Assembly (NCBI GenBank): GCA_024508855.1
Contig: JANINJ010000011.1
Location: forward strand, 1-60,046
Source: Xanthobacteraceae bacterium
Lineage (GTDB): Bacteria > Pseudomonadota > Alphaproteobacteria > Rhizobiales > Xanthobacteraceae
Reading direction: 5' to 3'
DNA length: 60,046 nucleotides
The translations under genes were made by a program, and so were the position numbers. This document shows positions 34,006-42,974 of this stretch, piece by piece; the stretch's first letter is position 1, and each line of letters begins with the position of its first letter. A model generated the notes under the pieces. It made no database searches, was not told where the DNA came from, and worked only from the letters and a program-made list of their open reading frames with translations.

Positions 34006-34063
34006 GGATGTCCTCGTCAACCCTGTTTCAAGCATTATGAAGACCGGGTTGGCGTTGACATCG

Positions 34064-35746
34064 TTAATGCGGACTAGACGAGCCAGGCTCCAGCAGTTTC
34101 ACGCGGACGACGCCGATGCTCGAGGCGGGGAGCAACGTCACGAGTTCGTCGCCGTTGAGACGGCGTCCTGCAATCCACCGGCCATCCTTGAATCGTCCCT
34201 CTTCCACGAAGTCGATCTCGGCGAGCTTGCCATTGCGCGCGAAGTCGACCATGAAATCCTGGCCGACCAGGTAGAACTCGCCCGGACCGCCCGCAATGAC
34301 GAAACCGAACGACGTCGGATCCTTCTTCGGCGCGCCCGGTTTGTCGCTCGCGCCCGCGCCGCCCCCGGGTCCTGCGACACCCGCGTCGAACATCATCTTC
34401 TTGAGCTGGGCCATCATGCCGCGGATCGTCATCGAATAGCCGGCAAGCGTCGCGGGCACCGGATCGTCGCGTTCGAGGAGGACGGTATGCAACCTACCGC
34501 GTTCCTGCGCGCGCAGGATCACGTCGGCCATCGAGCCGAGGACATCATAGGCGTGCGGCAGCTGCTTGGTCGACGCCAGGTCCTCGATGCCGAAGACCGA
34601 CCAGCCCAGCGCGTTGTATTCGCCGATGGCGCGGAACAGGTTCACGGCCTTGAAGCGCGACTCCGGAACGAAAATGGGGTTGTCGGCGCGATTGAAATCG
34701 GCCAGCGTACCCTTGACGTCGTCGACGTAGATGTCCGGCGCGACCAGGCCGATCGACGGCGCCGCCGCCTTCCACACGTCCATCATGCGTGCCACCGGGC
34801 CGCCGCTGGGATAGTCGCCTGGCTGCGGCTGGCCCGGCTGCGGTCCGAGCCAGGCATTCACGTACATCGGGAGCGGCAGGGTCTTGTTCGCGGCCTGCGC
34901 GACACTTTCGACATAGGTACCGTAGGCCCAGGCCATGAAGATTTCCTCGGCCAGCGCATCCCTGCCGAACACCTGTTCCCAGGTCCCGTTGCGACGGAAC
35001 TTCTGGCGTCCCCACACGTCCAGCAGCTCGGGGCGCAGGGAAGCGCGGTGGCGCTCGAGGTAAGCCATCAACTGCGGGGGCACCTGCGCATCCCACGCTG
35101 CCTGCGCGACCTTCGAACGATCGCGGCTGTCACCGAGCAGCCCCACTTCGTTATCGACCTGCAGCATGATGACGGTGTGATCCGGATCGACGGCCTTCAG
35201 GTGCGCCAGGAACGCGGCGAACGCGCGCCGCTCCGCGGCCTGCAACTGCGTCGAGAACGGCGACAGCACCGGCATGGGCATCGCGCCCGGGTAGCTCATG
35301 AATTCGGGCTTGGCGCCGCTCGTGGCGGCGCGCGGGAAACGGGCGGTGTCACGCCGAACCCAGCCTGGCGCGTATGTCGAGCGCGCATTCTTGTAGGCGC
35401 CGAACCAGACGATCCCCAGACGCAGGCCCTGGGCGCGCGCGGCGTCCAGCTGGCGGTCGACGTTCGAGAAGTCATACTTGCCCTCCTCCGGTTCGACCAT
35501 GTCCCAGCTCACCGTGCTCAGCACCGTGTTCAGGTTCATCTGTTTCAGGCGCGGCCAGATTGGCGCCATGTACTCGATCGACGACGCGCTCGAGTTATGG
35601 AGTTCGCCGCCCAGCACGAGGAAGGGTTTGCCATCGACGATCAACTGGGTCGCGTTGCCGCGCTTTTCGATGATGGGCAGCGGCGCGGCGTACGCGTGCA
35701 GGCACACCGCCGCCAACGCGGCCGCGCATGCAAATGGTTTGTGCAT
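34064..35746 (-). CDS. GH35-type beta-galactosidase-like enzyme, DUF5597 tail
   Basis: 560 residues, signal peptide 1-20. TIM barrel typical of the GH35/GH42 clan: FLVLGGELHNSSASS, WDMVEPEEGKYDF, acid/base E200 in MLQVDNEVG and likely nucleophile E362 in FVPESRF. The C-terminal region (about 430-555) matches the domain that follows the barrel in DUF5597-type members. A glycine/proline-rich linker (GPGGGAGASDKPGAPKK) lies near 455. Likely a periplasmic exo-beta-galactosidase. It is third in the operon, 20 bases after the LuxR-type gene. A paralogue lies at 40,921-42,585. Confidence 0.82.
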   Translation of the reverse strand: MHKPFACAAALAAVCLHAYAAPLPIIEKRGNATQLIVDGKPFLVLGGELHNSSASSIEYMAPIWPRLKQMNLNTVLSTVSWDMVEPEEGKYDFSNVDRQLDAARAQGLRLGIVWFGAYKNARSTYAPGWVRRDTARFPRAATSGAKPEFMSYPGAMPMPVLSPFSTQLQAAERRAFAAFLAHLKAVDPDHTVIMLQVDNEVGLLGDSRDRSKVAQAAWDAQVPPQLMAYLERHRASLRPELLDVWGRQKFRRNGTWEQVFGRDALAEEIFMAWAYGTYVESVAQAANKTLPLPMYVNAWLGPQPGQPQPGDYPSGGPVARMMDVWKAAAPSIGLVAPDIYVDDVKGTLADFNRADNPIFVPESRFKAVNLFRAIGEYNALGWSVFGIEDLASTKQLPHAYDVLGSMADVILRAQERGRLHTVLLERDDPVPATLAGYSMTIRGMMAQLKKMMFDAGVAGPGGGAGASDKPGAPKKDPTSFGFVIAGGPGEFYLVGQDFMVDFARNGKLAEIDFVEEGRFKDGRWIAGRRLNGDELVTLLPASSIGVVRVKLLEPGSSSPH

Positions 35747-35766
35747 ATTGTTTTCCTTGTTGTCGT

Positions 35767-36936
35767 TCAGTTGCGCTGTACGTCCAGGCCCAGCACGGCG
35801 TTCAGCAAAACCCTGACGAGTTCACTCTGCCGGGTGACGTCGGCCTTCATGAAAATCGAGCGGAGATGCGCGCGTGCCGTGTTGCGGCGGATGCCGAGCT
35901 TGATCGCCGCCTCGTCCAGGCTCAGGCCATTCACCAGTTCGACGGCGAAATTGGCCTCGGCCGGCGTGAAGTCGAACAGCTGGCGGGCCATGTCCTGGGC
36001 CGGCCGGGCAGGCGCATCCGGGTCGCGCAGGAAGATGGCGCACGCCGGCCGGGCCTTGCCTTCGGATTCCTCGACCATCGGAATCCTGCGCACGACGGCA
36101 GCCAGCTTGCGGCGCCCCGACGGCCGGCTCAGCGACATGGCCGCCACGCCGCTCGAATCAGCTGTCGCGTCACTGAGGAGACGCCGCAACTCGCGCGTTT
36201 CGGACGGTATGCACGCCTCCAGTTCGCGCCCGGACCGGCGCAGTCCATCGCCGGCCGTCAACAGGCGGCAGGCAACGGGATTTGCCCTCAGAAGCTGGCC
36301 GCGCTCGTCGAGCACCACGACGCCGATATTCAGCCCGTCCAGTCCCTCTTCGTAAATCTCGCGCTCCGCCTCGTTGCGCGTCGCCTGCGCGGCGAGCGTC
36401 AGCGCCTGCTTGATGTGGGGGACGAGGTTGGCCAGTCGGGCCTTGTCTTCGACGTCGAACGGTGGCAACTCCGGATAACGGAACAGGCGCAGCCGGCAAA
36501 TCGCGCCGGCGCTGGTAACGATATCGACGCCCATGCCATGATGCGCGTCCGCCGGCATGGCGCCTTGCAGGAATTCCCTGAAATACACACTGTCCTGCCA
36601 CTCGCGGTTCGACATGACGTCCGCGATCAGGACGGCGCGCTCCGGCGGCAGGTTCACGAACGGGTCCGACTTGTACCACGTCGTCTTGTAGGCGGCCTCG
36701 AGCTCTTTGCCGTTCTCCGGATGGACCACCAGGTAACCCAGGTCAGTCCCGTTGCTTTCCCGGACGACGATGGTCACACTGGTGCAGCCGATGTATTCGG
36801 ACATCAATGCCACGCTTGCTCGCCATGGCTCGGCTTCAAGGACGGATTGGTAGATCGCGTGGATAACCTCGTTCATCAGTCCTCGACGATCCACCGGGAC
36901 TTGCGCGAAAGGAGTAGCTAATGAACCCATGATCAT
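35767..36936 (-). CDS. LuxR-family transcriptional regulator with PAS-like sensor
   Basis: 389 residues. GGAGGG lies just upstream; the start may be the ATG at 36936 or 36930. The N-terminal 190 residues look like a GAF-like sensor region, the middle part (about 200-310, LDGLNIGVVVLDERGQLLRANP) is PAS-like, and the C-terminal 65 residues form a LuxR/GerE helix-turn-helix (FTPAEANFAVELVNGLSLDE, LGIRRNTARAHLRSIFMKAD). Encoded between a GH3 and a GH35 gene in one operon, so it probably controls that operon in response to a sugar or a released aglycone. No acyl-homoserine-lactone domain is seen. Confidence 0.85.
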   Translation of the reverse strand: MIMGSLATPFAQVPVDRRGLMNEVIHAIYQSVLEAEPWRASVALMSEYIGCTSVTIVVRESNGTDLGYLVVHPENGKELEAAYKTTWYKSDPFVNLPPERAVLIADVMSNREWQDSVYFREFLQGAMPADAHHGMGVDIVTSAGAICRLRLFRYPELPPFDVEDKARLANLVPHIKQALTLAAQATRNEAEREIYEEGLDGLNIGVVVLDERGQLLRANPVACRLLTAGDGLRRSGRELEACIPSETRELRRLLSDATADSSGVAAMSLSRPSGRRKLAAVVRRIPMVEESEGKARPACAIFLRDPDAPARPAQDMARQLFDFTPAEANFAVELVNGLSLDEAAIKLGIRRNTARAHLRSIFMKADVTRQSELVRVLLNAVLGLDVQRN

Positions 36937-36955
36937 GACCCTCCAGGCAACGACG

Positions 36956-39307
36956 TCAGACGACGACCAATTTTGTCGATTTGAGACGGTCCGAGCTGTT
37001 GCCGGCGCTGATGACGAACGTGCCCGGTTCGACCACCCACTTCAATGCGCGGTCCCAGAACGCCAGAGCGTCCGGGCCGAGGTCGAACCGCACCGTCATT
37101 CGACCGCCCGCTGGCACCGAAACGCGCCGGAACGCCTTCAGTTCCAGCACCGGGCGCGGGACCGAACTCACCGTATCGCGCACGTAGATCTGCACGACCT
37201 CGTCGCCGTCGCGCTTGCCCGTGTTGGCAACGTCGACCTCGATCGCAAACGTGTCGTTGCGTCCGATCCGGTCTTTCGACAGGCGCGGAGCGGACACGTC
37301 GAACGTCGTGTAGCTCAAGCCGTAACCGAACGGATACAGCGCCGTGCGCTTGCCCTCGACGTACGGCACCCGGTCCGCGGACGGATGCCGGTTGTAGAAG
37401 GCCGGCACCTCGCCGACGGAGCGGGGGAAGGTCACCGCCAGCTTGCCACCCGGGTTCACTTTGCCGAATAACACGTCGGCGATCGCATTGCCACCCTGTT
37501 CGCCCAGGTACCAGCCTTCGACGAGGGCATTGGACTTTTCTGCGAGCCGGTTCACCGCCAGCGGACGGCCGTTCAGCAGGACGGTCACGACCGGCTTGCC
37601 GCAGGCGAGCATGGCTTCAACCAGCGCATCCTGGTCGCCGTACAGGTTGAGGGAATTTCGGTCGCCGGGAACGATCGCCGCCACCGCTTCGCGAGTCACC
37701 TGCTCGTTGTCGCCCACGACGAGGACGACGACGTCGGCGCGCTTCGCGACCTCGACCGCCGCGGCAATACGCGCCTGGTTGTCGGCGGCCGGAACCTTGC
37801 GGATGACAGGTACTTCCGGACGTACGCCTTCGGCGACAGGCGGCGTGATCCATACGCCGTCGGACTGCTCAATGGTCACGTTGCCCCCGGCCTGGCGCAG
37901 GCCTTCCAGCACCCCGACTGCGGCCTTCGGCCAACCCGAGTAGCCGCCGAGCATGGGCTTCACCGAGTTCGGCCCGATCAGCGCGATACGCATGCCGCGA
38001 GATGCATCCAGCGGCAGCACGCCGTCATTCCTCAGGAGGACCACGGCCTTCTGCGCGGCTGTGCGCGCCAACGCCACCGCCTGCGGGTCGTTCAGCACAT
38101 CGGCGGCATGCTGAGGATCGACGTAGGGGTTCTCGAACAGCCCCGCTTCGAACTTCAGCGCCAGGATGCGGCCCACGGCGGCATCGACGCTTGCCTGCGG
38201 TACGCGGCCGGCCTGCACGAGCTTTGCCAGTTTCTGATAGGTGCTGCCTTCCGGCAGGTCGGCGTCCACCCCCGCACGCATCGCCAGGATCGCGGCGCCA
38301 TCGGCGTCGTCCGCCATGCCGTGCAGTTCCGCGATTTCGCCCACGCCGCCGTAGTCGCTGAAATAGGCGCCTTGGAAGCCGAGCAGGCCGCGCCCCGTCT
38401 GCTGCAACAACTGCTCATTCGCATGCGACGGCACGCCGCCCACTTCGTTATAGGACGGCATCACGATGGCGGCCTTCGCGCCGATGGCCGCCTTGAACGG
38501 CGGCAGGTAAGTTTCGCGCAGCATGCGCTCCGACATGTCGGACGGACCGATATTCAGGCCGTTCTGCGGCATCCCATGGACGAAATGCTTGAGCGTGGCG
38601 AACACGCTGTCCGGGCCGATCGGCCGGACCGGGCCTTGCAGGCCCCGCACGGCCGCGGCCCCCATCACGCCGACATGGTACGGGTCCTCGCCGAAAAACT
38701 CTTCACTGCGGCCCCAGCGCGGATCGCGCACGAGATCGAGTACGGGGCTCAGGCCGACCGTCACACCGCGGCGGCGCGCCTGGCGCCCCGCGACGACGAA
38801 GCACTGTTCCACCAGCGCCGGATCCCACGTGCTGCCCAGCGCGGGCGGGATCGGGAACGACGTGGCGCCCTTGACGGCCAAGCCGTGCGCTGTCTCTTCG
38901 TGGAACAGCACCGGGATGCCGAGCCGGGTCTTCTCGACGGCATAACGCTGGACGGCGTTGACAAATGCAACCGCGTCCTCGGGTTCGCGGAACGACTTCG
39001 TCTGGAAACGGCCACTACCCGCGAGATCCGACGGGCGCGCAATTTGTCCGATCCCGTGCGGGATCGCTTTCGCCGCTTTCTCGGGCGAGAAAGCGAAGGT
39101 TTCCCTGTCCACGATGGACACCTTGGTCATCCACATGGAACACAGCTGGGCGACCTTCTCGTCGAGCGTCATGCGGCCGAGCAGGTCGCGCACGCGTTCG
39201 GCGACCGGCGCGCTGGCTCGCCGGTAAGTCGGAAGGGCCGCGCCCAGCGCCGGTAGTGCCAGGGCGAGACCGGTGGTGGCCAGCAGCGTACGCCGGGTCA
39301 TTTTCAT
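36956..39307 (-). CDS. GH3 beta-glucosidase/xylosidase, Tat-exported
   Basis: 783 residues. Twin-arginine signal MKMTRRTLLATTGLALALPA; AGGAGAC precedes the start. GH3 barrel: MTLDEKVAQLCSMW, TLKHFVHG (KH) and nucleophile D318 in YFSDYGGV. The alpha/beta sandwich (about 400-640) and Fn3-like domain (about 665-780) complete the standard layout. Expected to release glucose, xylose or galactose from short chains. First gene of an operon with the LuxR-type regulator, the GH35-type enzyme and the flavin-reductase fusion. An AAGTATAC-type motif lies about 40 bases upstream. Confidence 0.92.
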   Translation of the reverse strand: MKMTRRTLLATTGLALALPALGAALPTYRRASAPVAERVRDLLGRMTLDEKVAQLCSMWMTKVSIVDRETFAFSPEKAAKAIPHGIGQIARPSDLAGSGRFQTKSFREPEDAVAFVNAVQRYAVEKTRLGIPVLFHEETAHGLAVKGATSFPIPPALGSTWDPALVEQCFVVAGRQARRRGVTVGLSPVLDLVRDPRWGRSEEFFGEDPYHVGVMGAAAVRGLQGPVRPIGPDSVFATLKHFVHGMPQNGLNIGPSDMSERMLRETYLPPFKAAIGAKAAIVMPSYNEVGGVPSHANEQLLQQTGRGLLGFQGAYFSDYGGVGEIAELHGMADDADGAAILAMRAGVDADLPEGSTYQKLAKLVQAGRVPQASVDAAVGRILALKFEAGLFENPYVDPQHAADVLNDPQAVALARTAAQKAVVLLRNDGVLPLDASRGMRIALIGPNSVKPMLGGYSGWPKAAVGVLEGLRQAGGNVTIEQSDGVWITPPVAEGVRPEVPVIRKVPAADNQARIAAAVEVAKRADVVVLVVGDNEQVTREAVAAIVPGDRNSLNLYGDQDALVEAMLACGKPVVTVLLNGRPLAVNRLAEKSNALVEGWYLGEQGGNAIADVLFGKVNPGGKLAVTFPRSVGEVPAFYNRHPSADRVPYVEGKRTALYPFGYGLSYTTFDVSAPRLSKDRIGRNDTFAIEVDVANTGKRDGDEVVQIYVRDTVSSVPRPVLELKAFRRVSVPAGGRMTVRFDLGPDALAFWDRALKWVVEPGTFVISAGNSSDRLKSTKLVVV

Positions 39308-39344
39308 TGCTTGTCTCCTGGTAATTGTTCTTGATGCCGAAAAT

Positions 39345-39364
39345 AAGTATACACCGCCGTTTAA
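39345..39364. promoter_or_regulatory. AAGTATAC motif, site T1
   Basis: AAGTATACACCGCCGTTTAA upstream of the GH3-LuxR-GH35 operon. It shares AAGTATAC-NN-C-N-CCGT with the site before the second GH35-type gene. Possible operator; it may overlap promoter elements. Confidence 0.4.
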
Positions 39365-39511
39365 TTATTGCAATCGACTTTGGCTGTTGAACAACGGAAA
39401 TCCAGAAAACCAACGCGGGCGGTGGCAGGGCGGCCGCGTGCGCCGGGGCCGGGATGATCCGGCCTGCGGTCTACGCGGCGTTACAGAGGGAGGGAAATTA
39501 GCGGGAGATCG

Positions 39512-40204
39512 TCAGGATGACGCGTTGGGATCGGCGGCGCAATCCGCCTGCATGCCGGCCAATAACAGATTGACGATGCGGGTGGAAGCCACCTGCGCGG
39601 GCGGGATACCGACGGTCGTCCCCAGCGCGCGAAGACGTTGGTAGTGGGCCATGGCCAGATCCAGCAGGGACGCGGCGTAGAAATCGGGGGCATCGACGCG
39701 CATGCCCGTCCTGCCCGCGGTGTCGACGATGGTCTGTACGATGTGCCGGACGCCCAGCTCGTACGTCATTTCCTGCCCCATCGGAGCGAGCTCCCGCATG
39801 ACCTGGGAGGACTTGTCGCCCATCGCCATCAGCACACGCATCCCCCGATCGTTGCAGATCATGAAGAAATTTTCGATGTGGAACATCAGGCAACTGCGCA
39901 TGTCCATGAATGCAGGCGGATCGGGATTGCGCGCGCTGCCTACGATCGAGGTGATGACCGCCTTGATGAGGGCTTTCTTGTCCGGGTAACGCATGTACAG
40001 CGTGCGTTTCGAAATGCCGGCGCGGGCCGCGACCGCTTCCATGGCGGAGCCGTCGAACCCTACCTCGTCGAAGAGTGCGATTGCCGCGCTGAGGATGTCC
40101 GCATCGATGTTGCCGGCGTATTCCTTGCGCGGACGGCCACGCAGCTTCGGCCGCTCTGCGCTTGGCTGCTGGGAATTATCGGAAGACGGCAGGGCTTCGG
40201 TCAT
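39512..40204 (-). CDS. TetR-family transcriptional regulator
   Basis: About 230 residues from the ATG at 40204 (MTEALPSSDN); an ATG at 40234 is an alternative. A basic lead (KLRGRPRKEY) precedes the TetR helix-turn-helix (ILSAAIALFDEVGFDGSAME, AVAARAGISKRTLYMRYPDK). The C-terminal ligand domain is all-helical with no telling motif. It sits between the GH3-LuxR operon and the small periplasmic protein plus GH35-type gene, both with AAGTATAC-like sites in their promoter regions, so it is a candidate to bind them. Ligand unknown. Confidence 0.88.
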   Translation of the reverse strand: MTEALPSSDNSQQPSAERPKLRGRPRKEYAGNIDADILSAAIALFDEVGFDGSAMEAVAARAGISKRTLYMRYPDKKALIKAVITSIVGSARNPDPPAFMDMRSCLMFHIENFFMICNDRGMRVLMAMGDKSSQVMRELAPMGQEMTYELGVRHIVQTIVDTAGRTGMRVDAPDFYAASLLDLAMAHYQRLRALGTTVGIPPAQVASTRIVNLLLAGMQADCAADPNASS

Positions 40205-40262
40205 GAATGGATGTGTCCCGGAGTATGCGTGCATGCATATTGGAAATGTGTCGCATCATAGC

Positions 40263-40291
40263 AAAAAAGGGCGCCACATTAGCGGCACCCT
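40263..40291 (-). terminator. rho-independent terminator after the small periplasmic protein gene
   Basis: Minus-strand stem AGGGTGCC/GGCGCCCT (one G-U pair) followed by six T. Confidence 0.8.
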
Positions 40292-40334
40292 GGAAGGCCA
40301 GGAGAACGCCTGGCACGTAGGAGACGAGCGTGAA

Positions 40335-40673
40335 TTATTTGCAAATCGGCAGTTTTGCCAAGTCGGCGTCGATAGCATCCAGAACTTTGTCCGTGAACGT
40401 TTCTTCGGCATACGGCTGAATGGCGCGCAGCGGCATCGAACGCGCCATGTCGAACTGGTCGCTGCCCTTCAGCGCAGGCACATGCTTGTACAGCACTTCC
40501 CTGGCGGCCGGCTCGTCAAGCAGTTCCGACACGAGCGACTCGGAGCTCAGTTTTTGTTTGACACAGGTGGCGCTCGCTTGTTGCGCGGCGGGAGCGGGTG
40601 CTGGTGCTTGCGCGGCGACGGTGCAGGCGATCACGGACAGCATGGTAGCGAGCGAGATGTTGCGGAGTTTCAT
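40335..40673 (-). CDS. small secreted protein of unknown function
   Basis: 112 residues from the ATG at 40673 (MKLRNISLATM). Signal peptide about 1-21 (ending CTVAAQ), then an alanine/proline linker and a helical part: two cysteines (ATCVKQK and LPICK) could form a disulfide, and EVLYKHVPAL...MARSMPLRAIQPYAEETFTD is a compact helical repeat. I do not recognise a named family. It is divergent from the GH35-type gene at 40,921 and ends at a clear terminator. A role in periplasmic carbohydrate handling is guessed from position only. Confidence 0.7.
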   Translation of the reverse strand: MKLRNISLATMLSVIACTVAAQAPAPAPAAQQASATCVKQKLSSESLVSELLDEPAAREVLYKHVPALKGSDQFDMARSMPLRAIQPYAEETFTDKVLDAIDADLAKLPICK

Positions 40674-40779
40674 GAGGTGTCCCCAGACTAGGAATAATGG
40701 CAGCAATCTTCGTCCGATCCGCCGCCGGCTTGTACGGCAACTGATCAGCGTGAAGCCACTATACGCCAGAAATCGCCGA

Positions 40780-40799
40780 AAGTATACGGCACCGTAAAT
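40780..40799. promoter_or_regulatory. AAGTATAC motif, site T2
   Basis: AAGTATACGGCACCGTAAAT, in the divergent region between the small secreted protein and the GH35-type gene. It includes the palindrome ACGG-CA-CCGT. Shares 13 of 20 positions with T1. Confidence 0.4.
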
Positions 40800-40920
40800 T
40801 TATTTTGACGGCGAGCGCGGCTGTATTACACTGGCAACAGCCGGCTCCCGGCACTCTTCCAAATCACCAGACGGCACGCGATCGATCGCGCCACCCCGTC
40901 TGCTTAAGTCCAGGACAACC

Positions 40921-42585
40921 ATGACTGTCGCTTCCCTGCAGCGTCGACGCTGCGCTTCTCTCGTCGCCTCGGTACTCCTTGCATGCACGCCCGTCGTGCA
41001 TGCTGCTGCCGACCAGATGCCGCACTTGGTGCAAAAGAACGGAAAGTTCGCCCTGATGGTCGACGGCGCCCCTTACCTGATCCTCGGGGGCCAGGCGAAT
41101 AACTCGAGCAATTACCCTGACGTGCTGCCGCAGGTCTGGCCAGCGATCCGCGACCTCAAGGCGAACACGCTGGCCATGCCCGTAGCCTGGGAACAGATCG
41201 AGCCTGTCGAAGGCAAATTCGATTTCCGGTGGGTGGATGAACTCATTCGCCAGGCACGGCAGAACGACGTACGCCTGTGCCTGCTGTGGTTCGGCACGTG
41301 GAAGAACACGAACCCAAACTATGCGCCGGCATGGGTCAAGCTCGACAACAAGCGCTTCCCGCGGCTGATCAAGAAGGACGGCAGCACGTCCAATGCCCTG
41401 TCGCCGCACGCGAAGACGACGCTCGACGCGGACATCAAGGCGTATTCGGCCCTGATGAAGCACCTGAAGGAAGTCGACGGCAAGCGCCATACCGTCATCC
41501 TGATGCAGCCGGAAAACGAATCCGGCGTGTTCGGCAGCGTTCGCGACTACTCGCCGGCCGCCAACGCGATGTTCGCGCAGCCTGTTCCACAAGCGCTGTT
41601 GACCCGTCTGAACAGGCAGCCGGGCTCCTGGGAGGAAGTGTTCGGCGCCGACGCGGACGAATTTTTCCACGCCTGGTCGATCGCGTCATACATCGAGCTG
41701 GTGGCCGCAGCCGGCAAGGCCATCTATCCACTGCCGACCTACCTGAACGCTTCGCCGCGCGATCCCGATCCGAAGAAGAAATCGGTGCCCGGCCTGTTCT
41801 ACGGCAGCGGCGGCGCCACCTGGAACGTCATCGACATCTACAAGGTCGCGGCACCGCACATCGACTTCCTGTCCCCCGACATGTACATGGCCGAGTCCGA
41901 CCTCTACGAAGCGCAGGTCAAACATTACCGCCGCCCCGACAATGCCCTCTACATCGCCGAAAGCGGCAGCAAGGACGTGTACGCGCGCTACATCTTCACG
42001 ATCCTGGGCCAGGGAGGCATCGGGTTCGACCCGTTCGGCTTCGACTACACGGGCTACAGCAACTACCCCTTGGGCGCAAAAGACTGGGGGCCGGATGGCG
42101 TCAAGCCGTTCACACGCGTGTATTCCCTGTTCGCGCCGATGGCCCGCGAATGGGCACGGCTGAGCTTCGAGTCCGAGGTCTACGGTGTATCGGAGCCGGA
42201 CGATCACCGTAGCCAGGACATCGACCTCGGCCCGCTGTGGGCGGCGAAAGTCAGCTACCGGCAATGGCAGATGGGCGAGACGTACTGGCTGCGCAAGAAA
42301 GATGACCTGCCGAAGGGATCGGAAGTGCCCAGCGGCGGCGTCGCGCTGGCGAAGCTGGCCGACAACGAATATCTGGTCACCGGCCAGAACGCGCGCCTCA
42401 CGTTCAGCGTCAACAAAAATGTGAAGGACCGTGCCCCGATCTTCGAACGGGTCGAGGAAGGCCGCTTCGTGAACGGCAAATGGGTCATGTCGCGCGTGTG
42501 GAATGGCGACCAGACCGACTACGGTCTGAACTTCACGGACCGCCCGGTGGTGCTGAAGGTGAAGCTCGGCGCCTATCTCTTCTGA
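40921..42585 (+). CDS. GH35-type beta-galactosidase-like enzyme, second copy
   Basis: 554 residues, signal peptide about 1-29. Same architecture as the enzyme at 34,064: YLILGGQANNSSNYP, WEQIEPVEGKFDF, acid/base E200 in MQPENESG and likely nucleophile E347 in YIAESGSK, then a C-terminal beta domain ending FTDRPVVLKVKLGAYLF. Identity to the paralogue is moderate by eye, so this is an older duplication or a separate acquisition, with probably a different substrate. Single gene with site T2 upstream. Confidence 0.82.
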   Translation: MTVASLQRRRCASLVASVLLACTPVVHAAADQMPHLVQKNGKFALMVDGAPYLILGGQANNSSNYPDVLPQVWPAIRDLKANTLAMPVAWEQIEPVEGKFDFRWVDELIRQARQNDVRLCLLWFGTWKNTNPNYAPAWVKLDNKRFPRLIKKDGSTSNALSPHAKTTLDADIKAYSALMKHLKEVDGKRHTVILMQPENESGVFGSVRDYSPAANAMFAQPVPQALLTRLNRQPGSWEEVFGADADEFFHAWSIASYIELVAAAGKAIYPLPTYLNASPRDPDPKKKSVPGLFYGSGGATWNVIDIYKVAAPHIDFLSPDMYMAESDLYEAQVKHYRRPDNALYIAESGSKDVYARYIFTILGQGGIGFDPFGFDYTGYSNYPLGAKDWGPDGVKPFTRVYSLFAPMAREWARLSFESEVYGVSEPDDHRSQDIDLGPLWAAKVSYRQWQMGETYWLRKKDDLPKGSEVPSGGVALAKLADNEYLVTGQNARLTFSVNKNVKDRAPIFERVEEGRFVNGKWVMSRVWNGDQTDYGLNFTDRPVVLKVKLGAYLF

Positions 42586-42635
42586 ACGAACGATCGTCGC
42601 CTGCGGCCCCGTGCCGCGGGCACCCACAGGCCGGC

Positions 42636-42899
42636 CTAGCGCCTGCGCCCGCCCTTGCTCCAATATCCGAACTCTTCTTCGTAGCAGGCGACGTCGACGG
42701 CATCAATCCTGTCCCGCATCTCGGCTTGCGCGTCCCTGACCGCCTGGTTGTACACGCATGGACCGATCTCGCGAAGGCAGAAGTCGAGCAGCATGCCGGC
42801 CTTGAGACCTCCGACTTCTTCATCGAAATTCTCCGCACAGTAGCGCTGAAGGGACGCCTGCAGGCGCTGCCTGGCGTCGTCATCCAAATTGATTGCCAT
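42636..42899 (-). CDS. DUF2164 family protein
   Basis: 87 residues, small and acidic with a basic tail. The motif pattern DDDARQRLQASLQRYCAENF, EEVGGLKAGMLLDFCLREIG and YNQAVRDAQAEM is that of DUF2164, common in beta- and gammaproteobacteria. No biochemical role is known. It is a lone gene between the GH35-type gene and the TonB receptor terminator. Confidence 0.85.
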   Translation of the reverse strand: MAINLDDDARQRLQASLQRYCAENFDEEVGGLKAGMLLDFCLREIGPCVYNQAVRDAQAEMRDRIDAVDVACYEEEFGYWSKGGRRR

Positions 42900-42920
42900 T
42901 AGTTATTTCTCCGACTCCGA

Positions 42921-42951
42921 AAAGAAAAGGCCAGGACACGAAGTCCTGGCC
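42921..42951 (-). terminator. rho-independent terminator after the TonB receptor
   Basis: Perfect 9-bp stem GGCCAGGAC/GTCCTGGCC with a 5-base loop, followed on the minus strand by TTTTCTTT. Confidence 0.9.
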
Positions 42952-42974
42952 CCAACGTTAAAGCGACGTGGCTA

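Noticed and set aside
33914-36355. 813-codon plus-strand frame opposite the flavin reductase, GH35-type and LuxR genes
   Set aside because: It runs across three well-supported minus-strand genes and has low-complexity composition.
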